In this document: piece after piece, positions 1-8,264 of the stretch
How the letters are laid out: every line of letters begins with the position of its first letter
How positions within the stretch are numbered: position 1 is the stretch's first letter
Assembly (NCBI RefSeq): GCF_000421645.1
Contig: NZ_ATXK01000003.1
Coordinates: forward strand, 349,769-413,768
DNA length: 64,000 nt
Direction of reading: 5' to 3'
Origin: Aurantimonas coralicida DSM 14790
Lineage (GTDB): Bacteria; Pseudomonadota; Alphaproteobacteria; Rhizobiales; Rhizobiaceae
Made by a program: the position numbers and the translations under genes
The notes under the pieces: model-generated
The model's input: the letters and a program-made list of their open reading frames with translations, nothing else
What the model was told of the DNA's origin: nothing
Database searches by the model: none

Positions 1-212
1 GTGACCAGCGAATGCCAGGCCGCCGTCCAAGTGGAACCGGCGGTGAGCACGGTACGGATATTGGCAAGGTCGGGCGTGCCGCCGGGCGCGAAGGCCTCGA
101 CGACGAGCCGCGTGACCGGCAGGACGCTGACGAGGCCGACGAAAACGACGAGAACGGCGAGAGTGATGCTCTCGCCGTTCCAGCGTCTGGCAATGGAAGT
201 GATGGCGGGCAG
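1..212 (-). CDS. Iron(III)-type ABC transporter permease, N-terminal fragment
   Basis: About 70 codons are visible before the gene leaves the window at position 1. The reading begins just after the stop of the binding-protein gene and gives a short basic N-terminus followed by a strongly hydrophobic first membrane helix (ITLAVLVVFVGLVSVLPVTR) and an extracytoplasmic stretch. This is how FbpB/AfuB-type permeases begin, and the position directly behind an AfuA-type binding protein supports that role. No ATG, GTG or TTG lies before the hydrophobic helix; the CTG at 212 is the only reasonable start I see, so the exact start is uncertain. The permease would form the inner-membrane channel for the ligand delivered by the upstream gene product. 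Confidence 0.6.
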   Translation of the reverse strand, partial: MPAITSIARRWNGESITLAVLVVFVGLVSVLPVTRLVVEAFAPGGTPDLANIRTVLTAGSTWTAAWHSLV

Positions 213-215
213 AGG

Positions 216-1199
216 TCAGCCGCCGAAGAGTTCGGCGAAGCGCTTCTTGTTCGCCTCCTCGTCGGCGAGCGCCTTGGCCGCATCGAAGGGCATCAGCTTG
301 ATCGCGTCGCGGGCCGGGAAGCCGGCAGGCGCCTCGACGCCGTCGCGGGCCGGCAGGTAGCCCTGGCTCGCCGCCAGCTTCTGGCCGTCCTCGCTGAGGA
401 CGAAATCGACGAAGGCCTTGGCGGCCTCCGGGTTCTGCGCGGTCTTCAGAATCGCGACCGGCTCGGTGACGGCGGAAACGCCTTCCTCGGGGAAGACGAA
501 ATTGACCGGCGAACCGTTCGCAGCTTCGCGGATCGGCAGGAAGTCGACGATCACGCCGTAGGGCTTCTCGCCGCCGGCCACCGCCTTCAGGACGCCGCCA
601 TTGCCGCCGGACGCCGTGGCGCCGTTTTCGGCGAGCGCCGCGACATAGTCCCAGCCGAGATCGGGGTTCTGGGTAAGCGTCGCCAGATGCACCAGCGCAG
701 CGCCCGAGGTCAGCGGGCTCGGCATGGTCGTCTGGCCGCTGAGCGCCGGGTCCGCCAGGTCCTTCCAGGAGGACGGCGTGGTCTCGGCGCGGGTGTTGTT
801 GACGATGCCGGTGGTGATCAGCTTGGTCGAAAAATAGGTCTTGTCGGTGTCGAACAGGCCGTCCGCGAAGCCGGTCGTGTCGGCGTCGGCATGGGGCATC
901 AACCGGTCGTCGCGCTTCAGGCCTTCCATGGTCACGCTGTCGGCGATGAGCAGCACGTCCGGCTGCGGGTTGCCGGCGGCGAACTCGGCCTGCAGCTTGG
1001 CCATGACCTTGGTCGTGCCGTCGCGGACCCATTCGACGTCCACGTCGGGATGCTTCGCCTTGAAGGCGTCGACGGTCGCCTGGGCGTCCTCGTTCGGCTG
1101 GCTCGTATAGAGCGCCAGCTTGCCGGACTGGGCGAAGGCCGTGTCGGAGAGGAGAATGGCGGCGAAAGTGGCGGCGGCGAAGCCGAGGCTGCGGATCAT
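216..1199 (-). CDS. ABC transporter substrate-binding protein, AfuA/FbpA type
   Basis: 327 residues with a clear Sec signal peptide (hydrophobic residues 5-19, ending SDTAFAQ), so it is periplasmic. The mature start LALYTSQPNEDAQATVDAF, then the PDVLLIADS segment and the C-terminal SEDGQKLAASQGYLPARDGV region, are typical of the COG1840 family of ferric-iron-type binding proteins. I do not see the paired tyrosines that classical FbpA uses to hold iron, so the ligand could be iron through other residues or a different small anion or metal complex. The permease gene follows 3 bases downstream on the same strand, as in a binding-protein/permease operon. The start ATG at 1199 has a purine-rich region (GGAGACC) upstream. 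Confidence 0.85.
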   Translation of the reverse strand: MIRSLGFAAATFAAILLSDTAFAQSGKLALYTSQPNEDAQATVDAFKAKHPDVDVEWVRDGTTKVMAKLQAEFAAGNPQPDVLLIADSVTMEGLKRDDRLMPHADADTTGFADGLFDTDKTYFSTKLITTGIVNNTRAETTPSSWKDLADPALSGQTTMPSPLTSGAALVHLATLTQNPDLGWDYVAALAENGATASGGNGGVLKAVAGGEKPYGVIVDFLPIREAANGSPVNFVFPEEGVSAVTEPVAILKTAQNPEAAKAFVDFVLSEDGQKLAASQGYLPARDGVEAPAGFPARDAIKLMPFDAAKALADEEANKKRFAELFGG

Positions 1200-1319
1200 G
1201 GTGGTCTCCTCAGATCGTGTTCGGGGTTCGCGGAAAGGTCGGCGCCCACGGGCAGGGCGACTACAGCGCCACCCGTGACAGGAAGATGACGGGCGGTCCA
1301 GCGAGCGGTGTTACGGCAA

Positions 1320-2924
1320 TCAGCTGCGGGAATCCTCGACGATCATCCGGGCGGCCTTTTCGGCGATCATGATCGTCGGCGAGTTGGTGTTGCCGGAGGT
1401 GATGGTCGGCATCACCGAGGCGTCGGCGACCCGCAGCCCTTCAATGCCGCGCACCCGCAGCCGTTCGTCGACCACGGCGCCGGCATCGCCGTCCGGCCCC
1501 ATCTTCGCCGTCCCGACCGGATGGAAGATGGTCGTGCCGAGATCGCCTGCCGCCACCAGCATGTCATCGTCCGACACGACATGGGCACCCGGCTTGTATT
1601 CTTCCGGCTTGTAGGGCGCGAGCGGCGACTGGGCGACGATCCGGCGGGCCCATTTCAGGCTGTCCACCGCGACCTGTCGGTCCTCGTCCGTGGAGAGATA
1701 GTTGGGCGAGATGTCCGGCGTGTCCTCGACCAGAGAGCCGGTCAGGTGGACGCTGCCGCGGCTCGTCGGTCGCAGATTGCAGACGCTGGCAGTGAAGGCG
1801 GAGAACGGGTGGAGACCCTTGCCCCAGTCGTCGAGGGAGAGCGGCTGGAAGTGGAATTCCAGATCCGCGGTCGCCCGGTCCGGGCGCGACTTGACGAAGG
1901 CCCCGACCTGGCTCGGCGCCATGGTCATCGGCCCACGGCGGCGCAGCGCGTAGTCCGCGCCCATCATCGCCCGGCGGAAGAGGTTCTTGTATTCGCTGTT
2001 CAGCGTCTTGATGCCGTCGACCCTGTAGATCGGCCGGATCTGCAGATGGTCCTGCAGATTCTCGCCGACGCCGGGCAGGTGCCGGACCGGGGCGATGCCG
2101 TGCGGCCGCAGGCGGTCGGTGTCGCCGATGCCGGACCGCTCGAGGATCAGCGGCGTGCCGACCGCGCCGGCCGACAGCACGATCTCGCCGGCCGCCTTCG
2201 CCTCGAAGGTCTGGCCGTCACGGCGATATTGCAGCGAGACGGCGCGCCCATCCTTGACCGTGACCCGGTCGATCATCACGCCGGTCACGACCTTCAGGTT
2301 CGGCCGGTGCAGGACCGGCTTCAGGAAGCCGCGTGCTGCGCTCCAGCGTCGCCCGCCCTTCTGGTTGACCTGGAAATAGGCCGAGCCCTCGTTGTCGCCG
2401 GTGTTGAAGTCATCGATCTTGGGCACGCCGGCCGCATGTGCCGCGTCCCGGACCCGGTCGAGGATCTCCCAGCGGATGCGCGGATGCTCGACCCGCCATT
2501 CGCCACCCGCGCCGTGAAACTCGCTCGGACCGTCGGCATGGTCCTCGATCGCCTTGAACAGCGGCAGCACGTCGTCCCAGCCCCAGCCCCGGAGGCCGAG
2601 CTGGCGCCAATGGTCGTAGTCCGCCGCCTGGCCGCGCATGTAGATCATGGCGTTGATCGCGGACGATCCGCCGAGGGTCTTGCCGCGCGGATAGGAGAGG
2701 GCCCGCCCGTTCAGCCCGGCCTGGGCCGACGTCTTGAACATCCAGTCCGAGCGCGGATTGCCGATGGCGAAGAGATAGCCGACCGGGATGTGGAACCAGA
2801 TCCAGTTGTCCTTGCCGCCCCCCTCCAGAAGCAACACGCGATTGCGCGGATTGGCGGAGAGCCGGTTGGCGAGGACGCATCCGGCCGAACCGGCCCCGGC
2901 GACGATATAGTCGAATTCTTCCAT
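1320..2924 (-). CDS. GMC-family FAD-dependent oxidoreductase (choline/alcohol dehydrogenase type)
   Basis: 534 residues, the normal length for bacterial BetA-like GMC enzymes. The N-terminus has the FAD dinucleotide fold (VAGAGSAGCVLANRLS, residues 8-23), then GMC signature 1 (GKTLGGSSAINAMIYMRG), signature 2 around GAVGTPLILERSGIG, and the C-terminal active-site block HPVGTAKMG followed by NTNSPTIMIAEKAA, which supplies the catalytic His and Asn pair. It should oxidise a primary alcohol to an aldehyde with FAD; the substrate cannot be told from sequence, and choline is only one possibility. No betaine-aldehyde dehydrogenase or BetI neighbour is present, which argues against a dedicated bet operon. 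It lies upstream of the ABC uptake genes on the same strand, 120 bases away. A 17-base palindrome sits just before its start. Confidence 0.88.
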   Translation of the reverse strand: MEEFDYIVAGAGSAGCVLANRLSANPRNRVLLLEGGGKDNWIWFHIPVGYLFAIGNPRSDWMFKTSAQAGLNGRALSYPRGKTLGGSSAINAMIYMRGQAADYDHWRQLGLRGWGWDDVLPLFKAIEDHADGPSEFHGAGGEWRVEHPRIRWEILDRVRDAAHAAGVPKIDDFNTGDNEGSAYFQVNQKGGRRWSAARGFLKPVLHRPNLKVVTGVMIDRVTVKDGRAVSLQYRRDGQTFEAKAAGEIVLSAGAVGTPLILERSGIGDTDRLRPHGIAPVRHLPGVGENLQDHLQIRPIYRVDGIKTLNSEYKNLFRRAMMGADYALRRRGPMTMAPSQVGAFVKSRPDRATADLEFHFQPLSLDDWGKGLHPFSAFTASVCNLRPTSRGSVHLTGSLVEDTPDISPNYLSTDEDRQVAVDSLKWARRIVAQSPLAPYKPEEYKPGAHVVSDDDMLVAAGDLGTTIFHPVGTAKMGPDGDAGAVVDERLRVRGIEGLRVADASVMPTITSGNTNSPTIMIAEKAARMIVEDSRS

Positions 2925-2935
2925 GACCTCGCTCT

Positions 2936-2952
2936 AGCCGAAACTTTCGGCT
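2936..2952. promoter_or_regulatory. 17-bp perfect palindrome upstream of the GMC oxidoreductase gene
   Basis: AGCCGAAA-C-TTTCGGCT is an 8-bp perfect inverted repeat around one central base, starting 12 bases upstream of the GMC start codon on the minus strand. It could be an operator. As RNA it would form a 6-bp hairpin with a five-base loop close to the ribosome site. No regulator gene is adjacent, so the binding protein is unknown. Confidence 0.4.
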
Positions 2953-3117
2953 TGGGGAATGTCGGCCGGTGCGGTCGATTGCGCGCAGCCGTTACGGAAG
3001 TCGCGCGCTCGCCATCGCGCAAAACCTTCGCGATACCGGCCGGATCTGCCTGCTTCTTAAGCACTCATAGAGGGCTTTCCCATTCACTGAGATGACCGAA
3101 GAATAGGCCGTAACGCC

Positions 3118-4722
3118 ATGGCGAAGCTTGTCAGTCTGTTCATCTCCCGTCGCCAGCAGACGATCATCGCGATCGTCGTGGGGAGCTTGATCTTTCTTGT
3201 GCTGACCGGCGGGGCCGGTGTGTTCGCGCTGTACGAGGCGCGTCAGTCGATGCGGGCCGAGAGCCGCGTGGCGCTGGCGCCCTACGCCCAGATCCGCCGG
3301 AATCTCGACTCGACCTTTGCCGAGCTGGAAAAGCAGGTCACGGCCGCGCCCTGCAGCGCTGAATTCCGGGAACAGCTCCGCCGCGTGGCCTTCCTTCCGG
3401 ACGGCTTCCACGAGTTCCTCTACGTTGTTGATGGCGCGGCGCTTTGCTCGGCCAGCATCGGGGTGTTCGAGACACCCCTGCAGTTCGGCGAGCCGGACAT
3501 CCGGGTCGGCGCGGAGACCGTCGTCTGGATGCAGCGCGACCTGTCCTTCTCGGGATTCGAGGGTCTCTTTGGGAGCATCGTCCAGGAAGGCGACTTCGCC
3601 ATTGTCGTGCGTCAGGACGAAGTGCCGCACGCGGTCCCGCAATGGATGGAGTTCGAGACCGTTGCAACGGCTTCGAGCGGTCGTCGATGGCACCTCGATG
3701 GCGTCGAGGGTGTCTTCGATGCCAACCGCCAGGCCGCCATCGACGGCACCGCGCCGCTGTCCGGCACCGTTCGCAGCATCGATTGCGGCGACGACGGAAT
3801 GATCTGCGTGGCCACCCAGGCCTCGCTGACCTCCCTGCTCGCACGCGTAGCGCCCTATGCCATCGTGGCGCTCCTGTTCTCTGCGCTGCTGTCGGCTGTC
3901 CTTGCCATCCAGGCGCGCGCGCTGATCGTCCGGCGCTGGGCCTTCGATGCACGCTTTCGCCGCTATCTCGACGCAGAGACCGTGGTGTGCGGCTACCAGC
4001 CGATCATGGAGCTCGCGACCGGCCGCATCGCCGGCTGCGAGGTGCTGGCGCGCTGGCGCGACATCGACGACACCATCGTCTATCCGGACCGCTTCATTCC
4101 GCTGGTCGAGCGCTACGGCCTGACCCGGCAGTTCACCCGGATGGTGGTCGAGAAGGCGCACCGCGAACTCTCCGCCGCGATGCCGGCGGGGCTGTTGCTG
4201 AAGGTCACGTTCAACGTCTTCCCGCGCGATCTCGACAGTGCCGTGCTCTGCGACATCTTCGGGCCGTTCCTCGCCGAGCCTGAGCGCTTCCGGGTGATCA
4301 TCGAACTCGTCGAAAGCGACGCCATCGACATGGAGACGGCGCCCCGCGAGATCGAGAGGCTGCGCGACACCGGCATCCGCACCTACATCGACGACTTCGG
4401 CAGCGGCTATTCGAACATCCAGAACCTGGCGGCGCTGTCGGTGGACGGGGTCAAGCTGGACCGTGCCTTTGCCATGGCGCCGGCCGACAGCATGATGGCC
4501 CGGATGCTGTATCACGCCGTGGAGATGATCCATTCCTCCGGCCGGATGATGGTGGTCGAGGGAATCGAGACGGCCGAACGTCTCGAGGAATTACGCGCCT
4601 TCCGCCCGGCGATCGACTTCGTGCAGGGCTACCACATCTCGCGGCCCCTCGGGATCGAGCCCTTCGCGGGATTCCTTGCCGACGCAAGCCGTCCGGATCA
4701 GCTCATCGCGAAGGCCGCATAG
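3118..4722 (+). CDS. Membrane-bound EAL-domain c-di-GMP phosphodiesterase with CSS-type periplasmic sensor
   Basis: 534 residues. Membrane helices near 16-38 and 245-266 enclose a periplasmic domain of about 200 residues with cysteines at 79 (PCS) and 110 (LCSAS). This resembles the CSS-motif domain that senses redox state through a disulfide in enterobacterial phosphodiesterases. The cytoplasmic half is a complete EAL domain: signature EVLAR (308-312), NVFPRDL, ELVES, DDFGSGYSNIQNL, DGVKLDR, VVEGIET and QGYHISRPL. All the metal and catalytic positions I can check are kept, so I infer an active enzyme that hydrolyses c-di-GMP to pGpG. There is no GGDEF domain. It is monocistronic, with the trp leader next downstream. 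Confidence 0.88.
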   Translation: MAKLVSLFISRRQQTIIAIVVGSLIFLVLTGGAGVFALYEARQSMRAESRVALAPYAQIRRNLDSTFAELEKQVTAAPCSAEFREQLRRVAFLPDGFHEFLYVVDGAALCSASIGVFETPLQFGEPDIRVGAETVVWMQRDLSFSGFEGLFGSIVQEGDFAIVVRQDEVPHAVPQWMEFETVATASSGRRWHLDGVEGVFDANRQAAIDGTAPLSGTVRSIDCGDDGMICVATQASLTSLLARVAPYAIVALLFSALLSAVLAIQARALIVRRWAFDARFRRYLDAETVVCGYQPIMELATGRIAGCEVLARWRDIDDTIVYPDRFIPLVERYGLTRQFTRMVVEKAHRELSAAMPAGLLLKVTFNVFPRDLDSAVLCDIFGPFLAEPERFRVIIELVESDAIDMETAPREIERLRDTGIRTYIDDFGSGYSNIQNLAALSVDGVKLDRAFAMAPADSMMARMLYHAVEMIHSSGRMMVVEGIETAERLEELRAFRPAIDFVQGYHISRPLGIEPFAGFLADASRPDQLIAKAA

Positions 4723-4775
4723 GGTTTCGGAAGATTGCCGGAACCGATCGCGCCGCCGGCTAGCAGCCTTTCCCA

Positions 4776-4804
4776 TTGCCCTTTGGGGCCGGGTCGTCTA
4801 TCCG
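4776..4804 (+). promoter_or_regulatory. Predicted trpL-trpE(G) promoter
   Basis: TTGCCC (4776-4781), a 17-base spacer and TATCCG (4799-4804) resemble a sigma-70 promoter. The -10 element ends six bases before the trpL ATG, which would place transcription start at or next to that ATG. The same arrangement is known for leaderless trpL of Sinorhizobium meliloti. The match is by eye only. Confidence 0.5.
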
Positions 4805-4810
4805 ATTCCC

Positions 4811-4855
4811 ATGGACACGATGATCTCTGCAAAGAACTGGTGGTGGGCTCGCTGA
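4811..4855 (+). CDS. trpL: trp operon leader peptide
   Basis: A 14-codon ORF encodes MDTMISAKNWWWAR, with three consecutive TGG codons. This is almost the same layout as the rhizobial TrpL peptide, which ends IWWWAR. It lies 135 bases before trpE(G) and is followed by alternative RNA pairings and an intrinsic terminator. When tryptophanyl-tRNA is scarce the ribosome should stall on the Trp codons and allow antitermination. No Shine-Dalgarno sequence precedes the ATG, consistent with a leaderless start. In S. meliloti the released peptide and RNA also act in trans (established there); whether that holds here is inference. Confidence 0.9.
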   Translation: MDTMISAKNWWWAR

Positions 4856-4857
4856 TA

Positions 4858-4923
4858 GCGGCCGGACCATCACGCATGTGATCAGTACCTCAAGGCCGCC
4901 TCGGATCATCCGGCGGCCTTTTT
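4858..4923 (+). terminator. trp attenuator (antiterminator/terminator pair)
   Basis: The terminator is AAGGCCGCC (4892-4900) paired with GGCGGCCTT (4912-4920), a 9-bp stem running into five T residues (4919-4923). The competing pairing is GCGGCC (4858-4863), just after the trpL stop, with GGCCGC (4894-4899). It would use the left arm of the terminator, so the two structures exclude each other. This is the standard transcription-attenuation design for Trp-controlled genes. Confidence 0.85.
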
Positions 4924-4989
4924 GCTATGTCGCCGGGGGTCCGGGCACGAGACCCGCAACGAGCTTGTCGCAAGACCCGGAGAAGATTC

Positions 4990-7179
4990 ATGGTGACCGA
5001 ACAGACCGAAGACGGACGGGAACGGTATGTGACCGCCGGAGGCATCGTCATCACCCGCAGCCGGCAGGCCGTGGCGTATGAGGGCGCGATCGAGCCCTAT
5101 TTCGACTGGCTCGACACCCGCCGCGGGGCCGTCCTGTTCTCCAACTACGAATATCCCGGCCGCTACACGCGCCAGGACGTCGCCTTCGTCGATCCGCCGC
5201 TGGTCATCTCGTCGGACAGGCGCGACATGCGCATCGAGGCGCTGAACCCGCGCGGCCGTGTGCTGCTCGGCTTCATCGACGCGGCGCTGGCCGGCAATGA
5301 CGACATCGCGAGCCGCACGCGTAGCGACGACATCATCGACCTGACCATCGTCGAGCCGACCGCGGCGGTGACCGAGGAAGAGCGTTCGCGCATGCCGAGC
5401 GTCTTTTCCGTGCTGCGGACCATCGTGTCGCTGTTCCGCTCCGAGGAGGGGCGCGAACTCGGCCTCTACGGCGCCTTCGGCTACGATCTCGCCTATCAGT
5501 TCGAGCCGGTGCCGGAAGTGCTGGAGCGCGATGCCGAGCGCCGCGACCTGGTGCTGTACCTGCCCGACGAGCTGCTCGAGGTCGATCACTATTCGGCCTC
5601 GGCATTCCGGACCCGCTACGACTTCGCCATGGACGGCGCCTCGACGGAAGGTCTGGAAGGCGGCGGGCCGGATGCGCCCTTCGCGCCCTCGGATCGGATC
5701 CCGCCGCGCGGCGACCACAAGCCTGGCGAATATGCCGACCTCGTGCGCTCCGCCAAGGAGAAGTTCATGCGCGGCGATCTCTTCGAGGTCGTGCCCGGGC
5801 AGGTCTTCTACGAGCGCGCCGAACACCGGCCATCGGAAATCTCGCGCCGGCTTAAGGCGGTGAACCCGTCGCCTTACTCGTTCTTCGTCAATCTCGGGTC
5901 AAACGAGTTCCTGATCGGCGCGTCGCCGGAGATGTTCGTGCGGGTCAACGGTCGCCGGGTCGAGACCTGCCCGATCTCCGGCACGATCAAGCGCGGCGAC
6001 GACGCCATCGCCGATTCCGAGCAGATCCTGAAGCTTTTGAACTCCAAGAAGGACGAGTCGGAGCTGACCATGTGTTCCGACGTCGACCGCAACGACAAGA
6101 GCCGGGTCTGCGATCCGGGCTCGGTGCGGGTGATCGGCCGGCGCCAGATCGAGATGTATTCGCGCCTGATCCATACGGTCGATCACATCGAAGGTCGGCT
6201 GCGCGACGGCATGGACGCCTTCGACGCCTTCCTCTCCCATGCCTGGGCGGTGACCGTGACCGGTGCACCCAAGCTGTGGGCCATGCGCTTCATCGAGAAC
6301 AACGAGAAGAGCCCGCGCACCTGGTATGGCGGCGCCGTCGGCATGGTGCATTTCAACGGCGACATGAACACCGGCCTGACCCTGCGCACGATCCGTCTGA
6401 AGGACGGCATCGCGGAAGTGCGGGCCGGCGCGACGCTGCTCTACGATTCGAACCCCGAGGACGAAGAGGCCGAGACCGAACTGAAGGCCTCGGCGCTGAT
6501 CGGCGCCATCCGCGAGGCGGGTGCGCCCGATCCGGCCGCCGCCAAGCGCGATTCCGCCAAGGTGGGGGAGGGGCTGCGCATCCTCCTCGTCGATCACGAG
6601 GATTCCTTCGTCCATACGCTGGCGAACTATTTCCGCCAGACCGGCGCCGAGGTCTCGACGGTCCGCACGCCGGTGCCGGCCGAGATCTTCGAGCGGATCG
6701 CACCGGATCTGGTGGTACTGTCGCCGGGACCGGGCAATCCGTCCGACTTCGATTGCAAGGGCACCATTGCCCGGGCGCGCGAGCACGGCGCGGCGATCTT
6801 CGGCGTCTGCCTCGGTCTCCAGGCCCTGGCCGAAGCCTATGGCGGCACACTGCGGACGCTGCACATGCCGGTGCACGGCAAGCCGTCGCGCATCCGCATT
6901 TCCGATCCTGGCATCATCTTCGCCGGCCTGCCGGCAGAGGTCACCGTCGGGCGCTACCACTCGATCTTCGCCGATCCCGTCCGTCTGCCCAAGGACTTCA
7001 ACGTGACCGCCGAGACGGAGGACGGCATCGTCATGGCCTTCGAGCACCGGACCGAACCGGTCGCGGCCGTGCAGTTTCATCCGGAGAGCATCATGAGCCT
7101 GGGCGGCGATGCCGGCATGCGGATGATCGAGAACATCGTCGCGGCACTTCCGCGCCGGGCCCGCGAACAGGCGGCCTGA
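4990..7179 (+). CDS. trpE: Fused anthranilate synthase TrpE(G)
   Basis: 729 residues joining the chorismate-converting TrpE part (about residues 1-500) to a TrpG-type glutamine amidotransferase (about 525-729), as in rhizobia. In the TrpE half I see the catalytic core [47 protein letters not shown] and [17 protein letters not shown]. The amidotransferase has [14 protein letters not shown], the nucleophile loop GVCLGLQAL and the histidine block FHPESI. It converts chorismate plus glutamine to anthranilate, the first committed step to tryptophan. I chose the ATG at 4990, which follows GGAGAAG; an in-frame upstream start at 4927 would begin right after the attenuator and lacks a ribosome site. 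Expression is expected to be set by the trpL attenuator. Confidence 0.96.
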   Translation: MVTEQTEDGRERYVTAGGIVITRSRQAVAYEGAIEPYFDWLDTRRGAVLFSNYEYPGRYTRQDVAFVDPPLVISSDRRDMRIEALNPRGRVLLGFIDAALAGNDDIASRTRSDDIIDLTIVEPTAAVTEEERSRMPSVFSVLRTIVSLFRSEEGRELGLYGAFGYDLAYQFEPVPEVLERDAERRDLVLYLPDELLEVDHYSASAFRTRYDFAMDGASTEGLEGGGPDAPFAPSDRIPPRGDHKPGEYADLVRSAKEKFMRGDLFEVVPGQVFYERAEHRPSEISRRLKAVNPSPYSFFVNLGSNEFLIGASPEMFVRVNGRRVETCPISGTIKRGDDAIADSEQILKLLNSKKDESELTMCSDVDRNDKSRVCDPGSVRVIGRRQIEMYSRLIHTVDHIEGRLRDGMDAFDAFLSHAWAVTVTGAPKLWAMRFIENNEKSPRTWYGGAVGMVHFNGDMNTGLTLRTIRLKDGIAEVRAGATLLYDSNPEDEEAETELKASALIGAIREAGAPDPAAAKRDSAKVGEGLRILLVDHEDSFVHTLANYFRQTGAEVSTVRTPVPAEIFERIAPDLVVLSPGPGNPSDFDCKGTIARAREHGAAIFGVCLGLQALAEAYGGTLRTLHMPVHGKPSRIRISDPGIIFAGLPAEVTVGRYHSIFADPVRLPKDFNVTAETEDGIVMAFEHRTEPVAAVQFHPESIMSLGGDAGMRMIENIVAALPRRAREQAA

Positions 7180-7183
7180 CACG

Positions 7184-8107
7184 GTGAGCGGCGGGTCGGA
7201 GATGGCGGCGGGTGCTGGTGCCCCGCTGGTGAAGCGCATTGCCATGGCGTCGGTCGCCGTGGCGGTGATCGTGCTTGCGATCAAATACGCCGCTTACCGG
7301 ATGACCGGGTCGGTCGCGCTGTTCTCCGACGCGCTGGAATCCATCGTCAACGTCGTCGCCGGCCTGATCGCGCTCTGGGCGGTCACGCTGAGCTACAAGC
7401 CGGCCGACAGCGACCACCCCTTCGGTCACACCAAGGCGGAATATCTGTCCGCGGTGATCGAGGGCGTGCTGATCGTTCTGGCGGCGCTGCTCATCCTGCG
7501 CGAGGCATGGCAGGCCTATCTGGTGCCGCGGGCGATGGAGGAGCCGCTGATCGGCATCGCCATCAATGCCGCGGCAACGACCATCAATGCCGTCTGGGCG
7601 ACCTATCTGATCCGCCAGGGCGCCGCCCGGCGCTCGCCCGCGCTTGCGGCGGACGGGCGCCACATCATGGCGGATGTCGTGACCTCCGTCGGCGTCATCG
7701 GCGGCTTGCTGATCGCCACCAGCACCGGCTGGACGATCCTCGATCCGCTAATGGCGGCCCTCGTCGCCCTGAATATCCTGCGCGAAGGGTATCTCGTCGT
7801 CATGAGCTCGCTGTCCGGGCTGATGGACCGTGCGATCGACCCGGAGGAGGAGGCCACCGTCCGCGACATCATCTCCTCGCATGCGGATGGAGCGCTCGAA
7901 GTTCACGATCTGAAGACACGGCTGGCCGGCCGGGCGATCTTCATCGAGTTTCACATGGTCGTGCCGGAAACCATGACCGTCGGCATTGCCCATGAAATCT
8001 GCGATCGCATCGAGGATGCGCTGCAGGTGGCCTTCGACGGGGCCCGGGTGTCGATCCATGTCGAGCCGGAAGGCGAGGCCAAGCAGACGGGCGTACCGGT
8101 TCTCTGA
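7184..8107 (+). CDS. Cation diffusion facilitator (CDF) metal efflux transporter
   Basis: 307 residues with about five to six membrane helices in the first 210 residues and a soluble C-terminal alpha/beta domain, the CDF layout. Family blocks are FSDALESIVNVVAGL in helix 2, DHPFGHTKAEYLSAV in the loop and DGRHIMADVVTSVGVIGG in helix 5. The helix-5 HxxxD half of the metal site is present, while the helix-2 half reads DALES rather than the DxxxD of FieF, so the metal preference may differ. It probably exports Zn, Fe or Mn against protons. It starts 4 bases after trpE(G), possibly by translational coupling. The start is GTG 7184; ATG 7202 is an alternative but has its GGAG too close. Confidence 0.85.
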   Translation: MSGGSEMAAGAGAPLVKRIAMASVAVAVIVLAIKYAAYRMTGSVALFSDALESIVNVVAGLIALWAVTLSYKPADSDHPFGHTKAEYLSAVIEGVLIVLAALLILREAWQAYLVPRAMEEPLIGIAINAAATTINAVWATYLIRQGAARRSPALAADGRHIMADVVTSVGVIGGLLIATSTGWTILDPLMAALVALNILREGYLVVMSSLSGLMDRAIDPEEEATVRDIISSHADGALEVHDLKTRLAGRAIFIEFHMVVPETMTVGIAHEICDRIEDALQVAFDGARVSIHVEPEGEAKQTGVPVL

Positions 8108-8264
8108 CCCCGCCGGCTCGCCAAGGCTCTGAGACCAGGGGCAGCCCCTTGAAATCAAACGACGATTGCTTGCCATTTCCCGCCGCAGCGGCAATAGCTG
8201 GCGGCGGAAGGGACGCTGGAGTCGTGACGGGTTCGCGGCGCACTGCAACTGGACGGGGATCACC

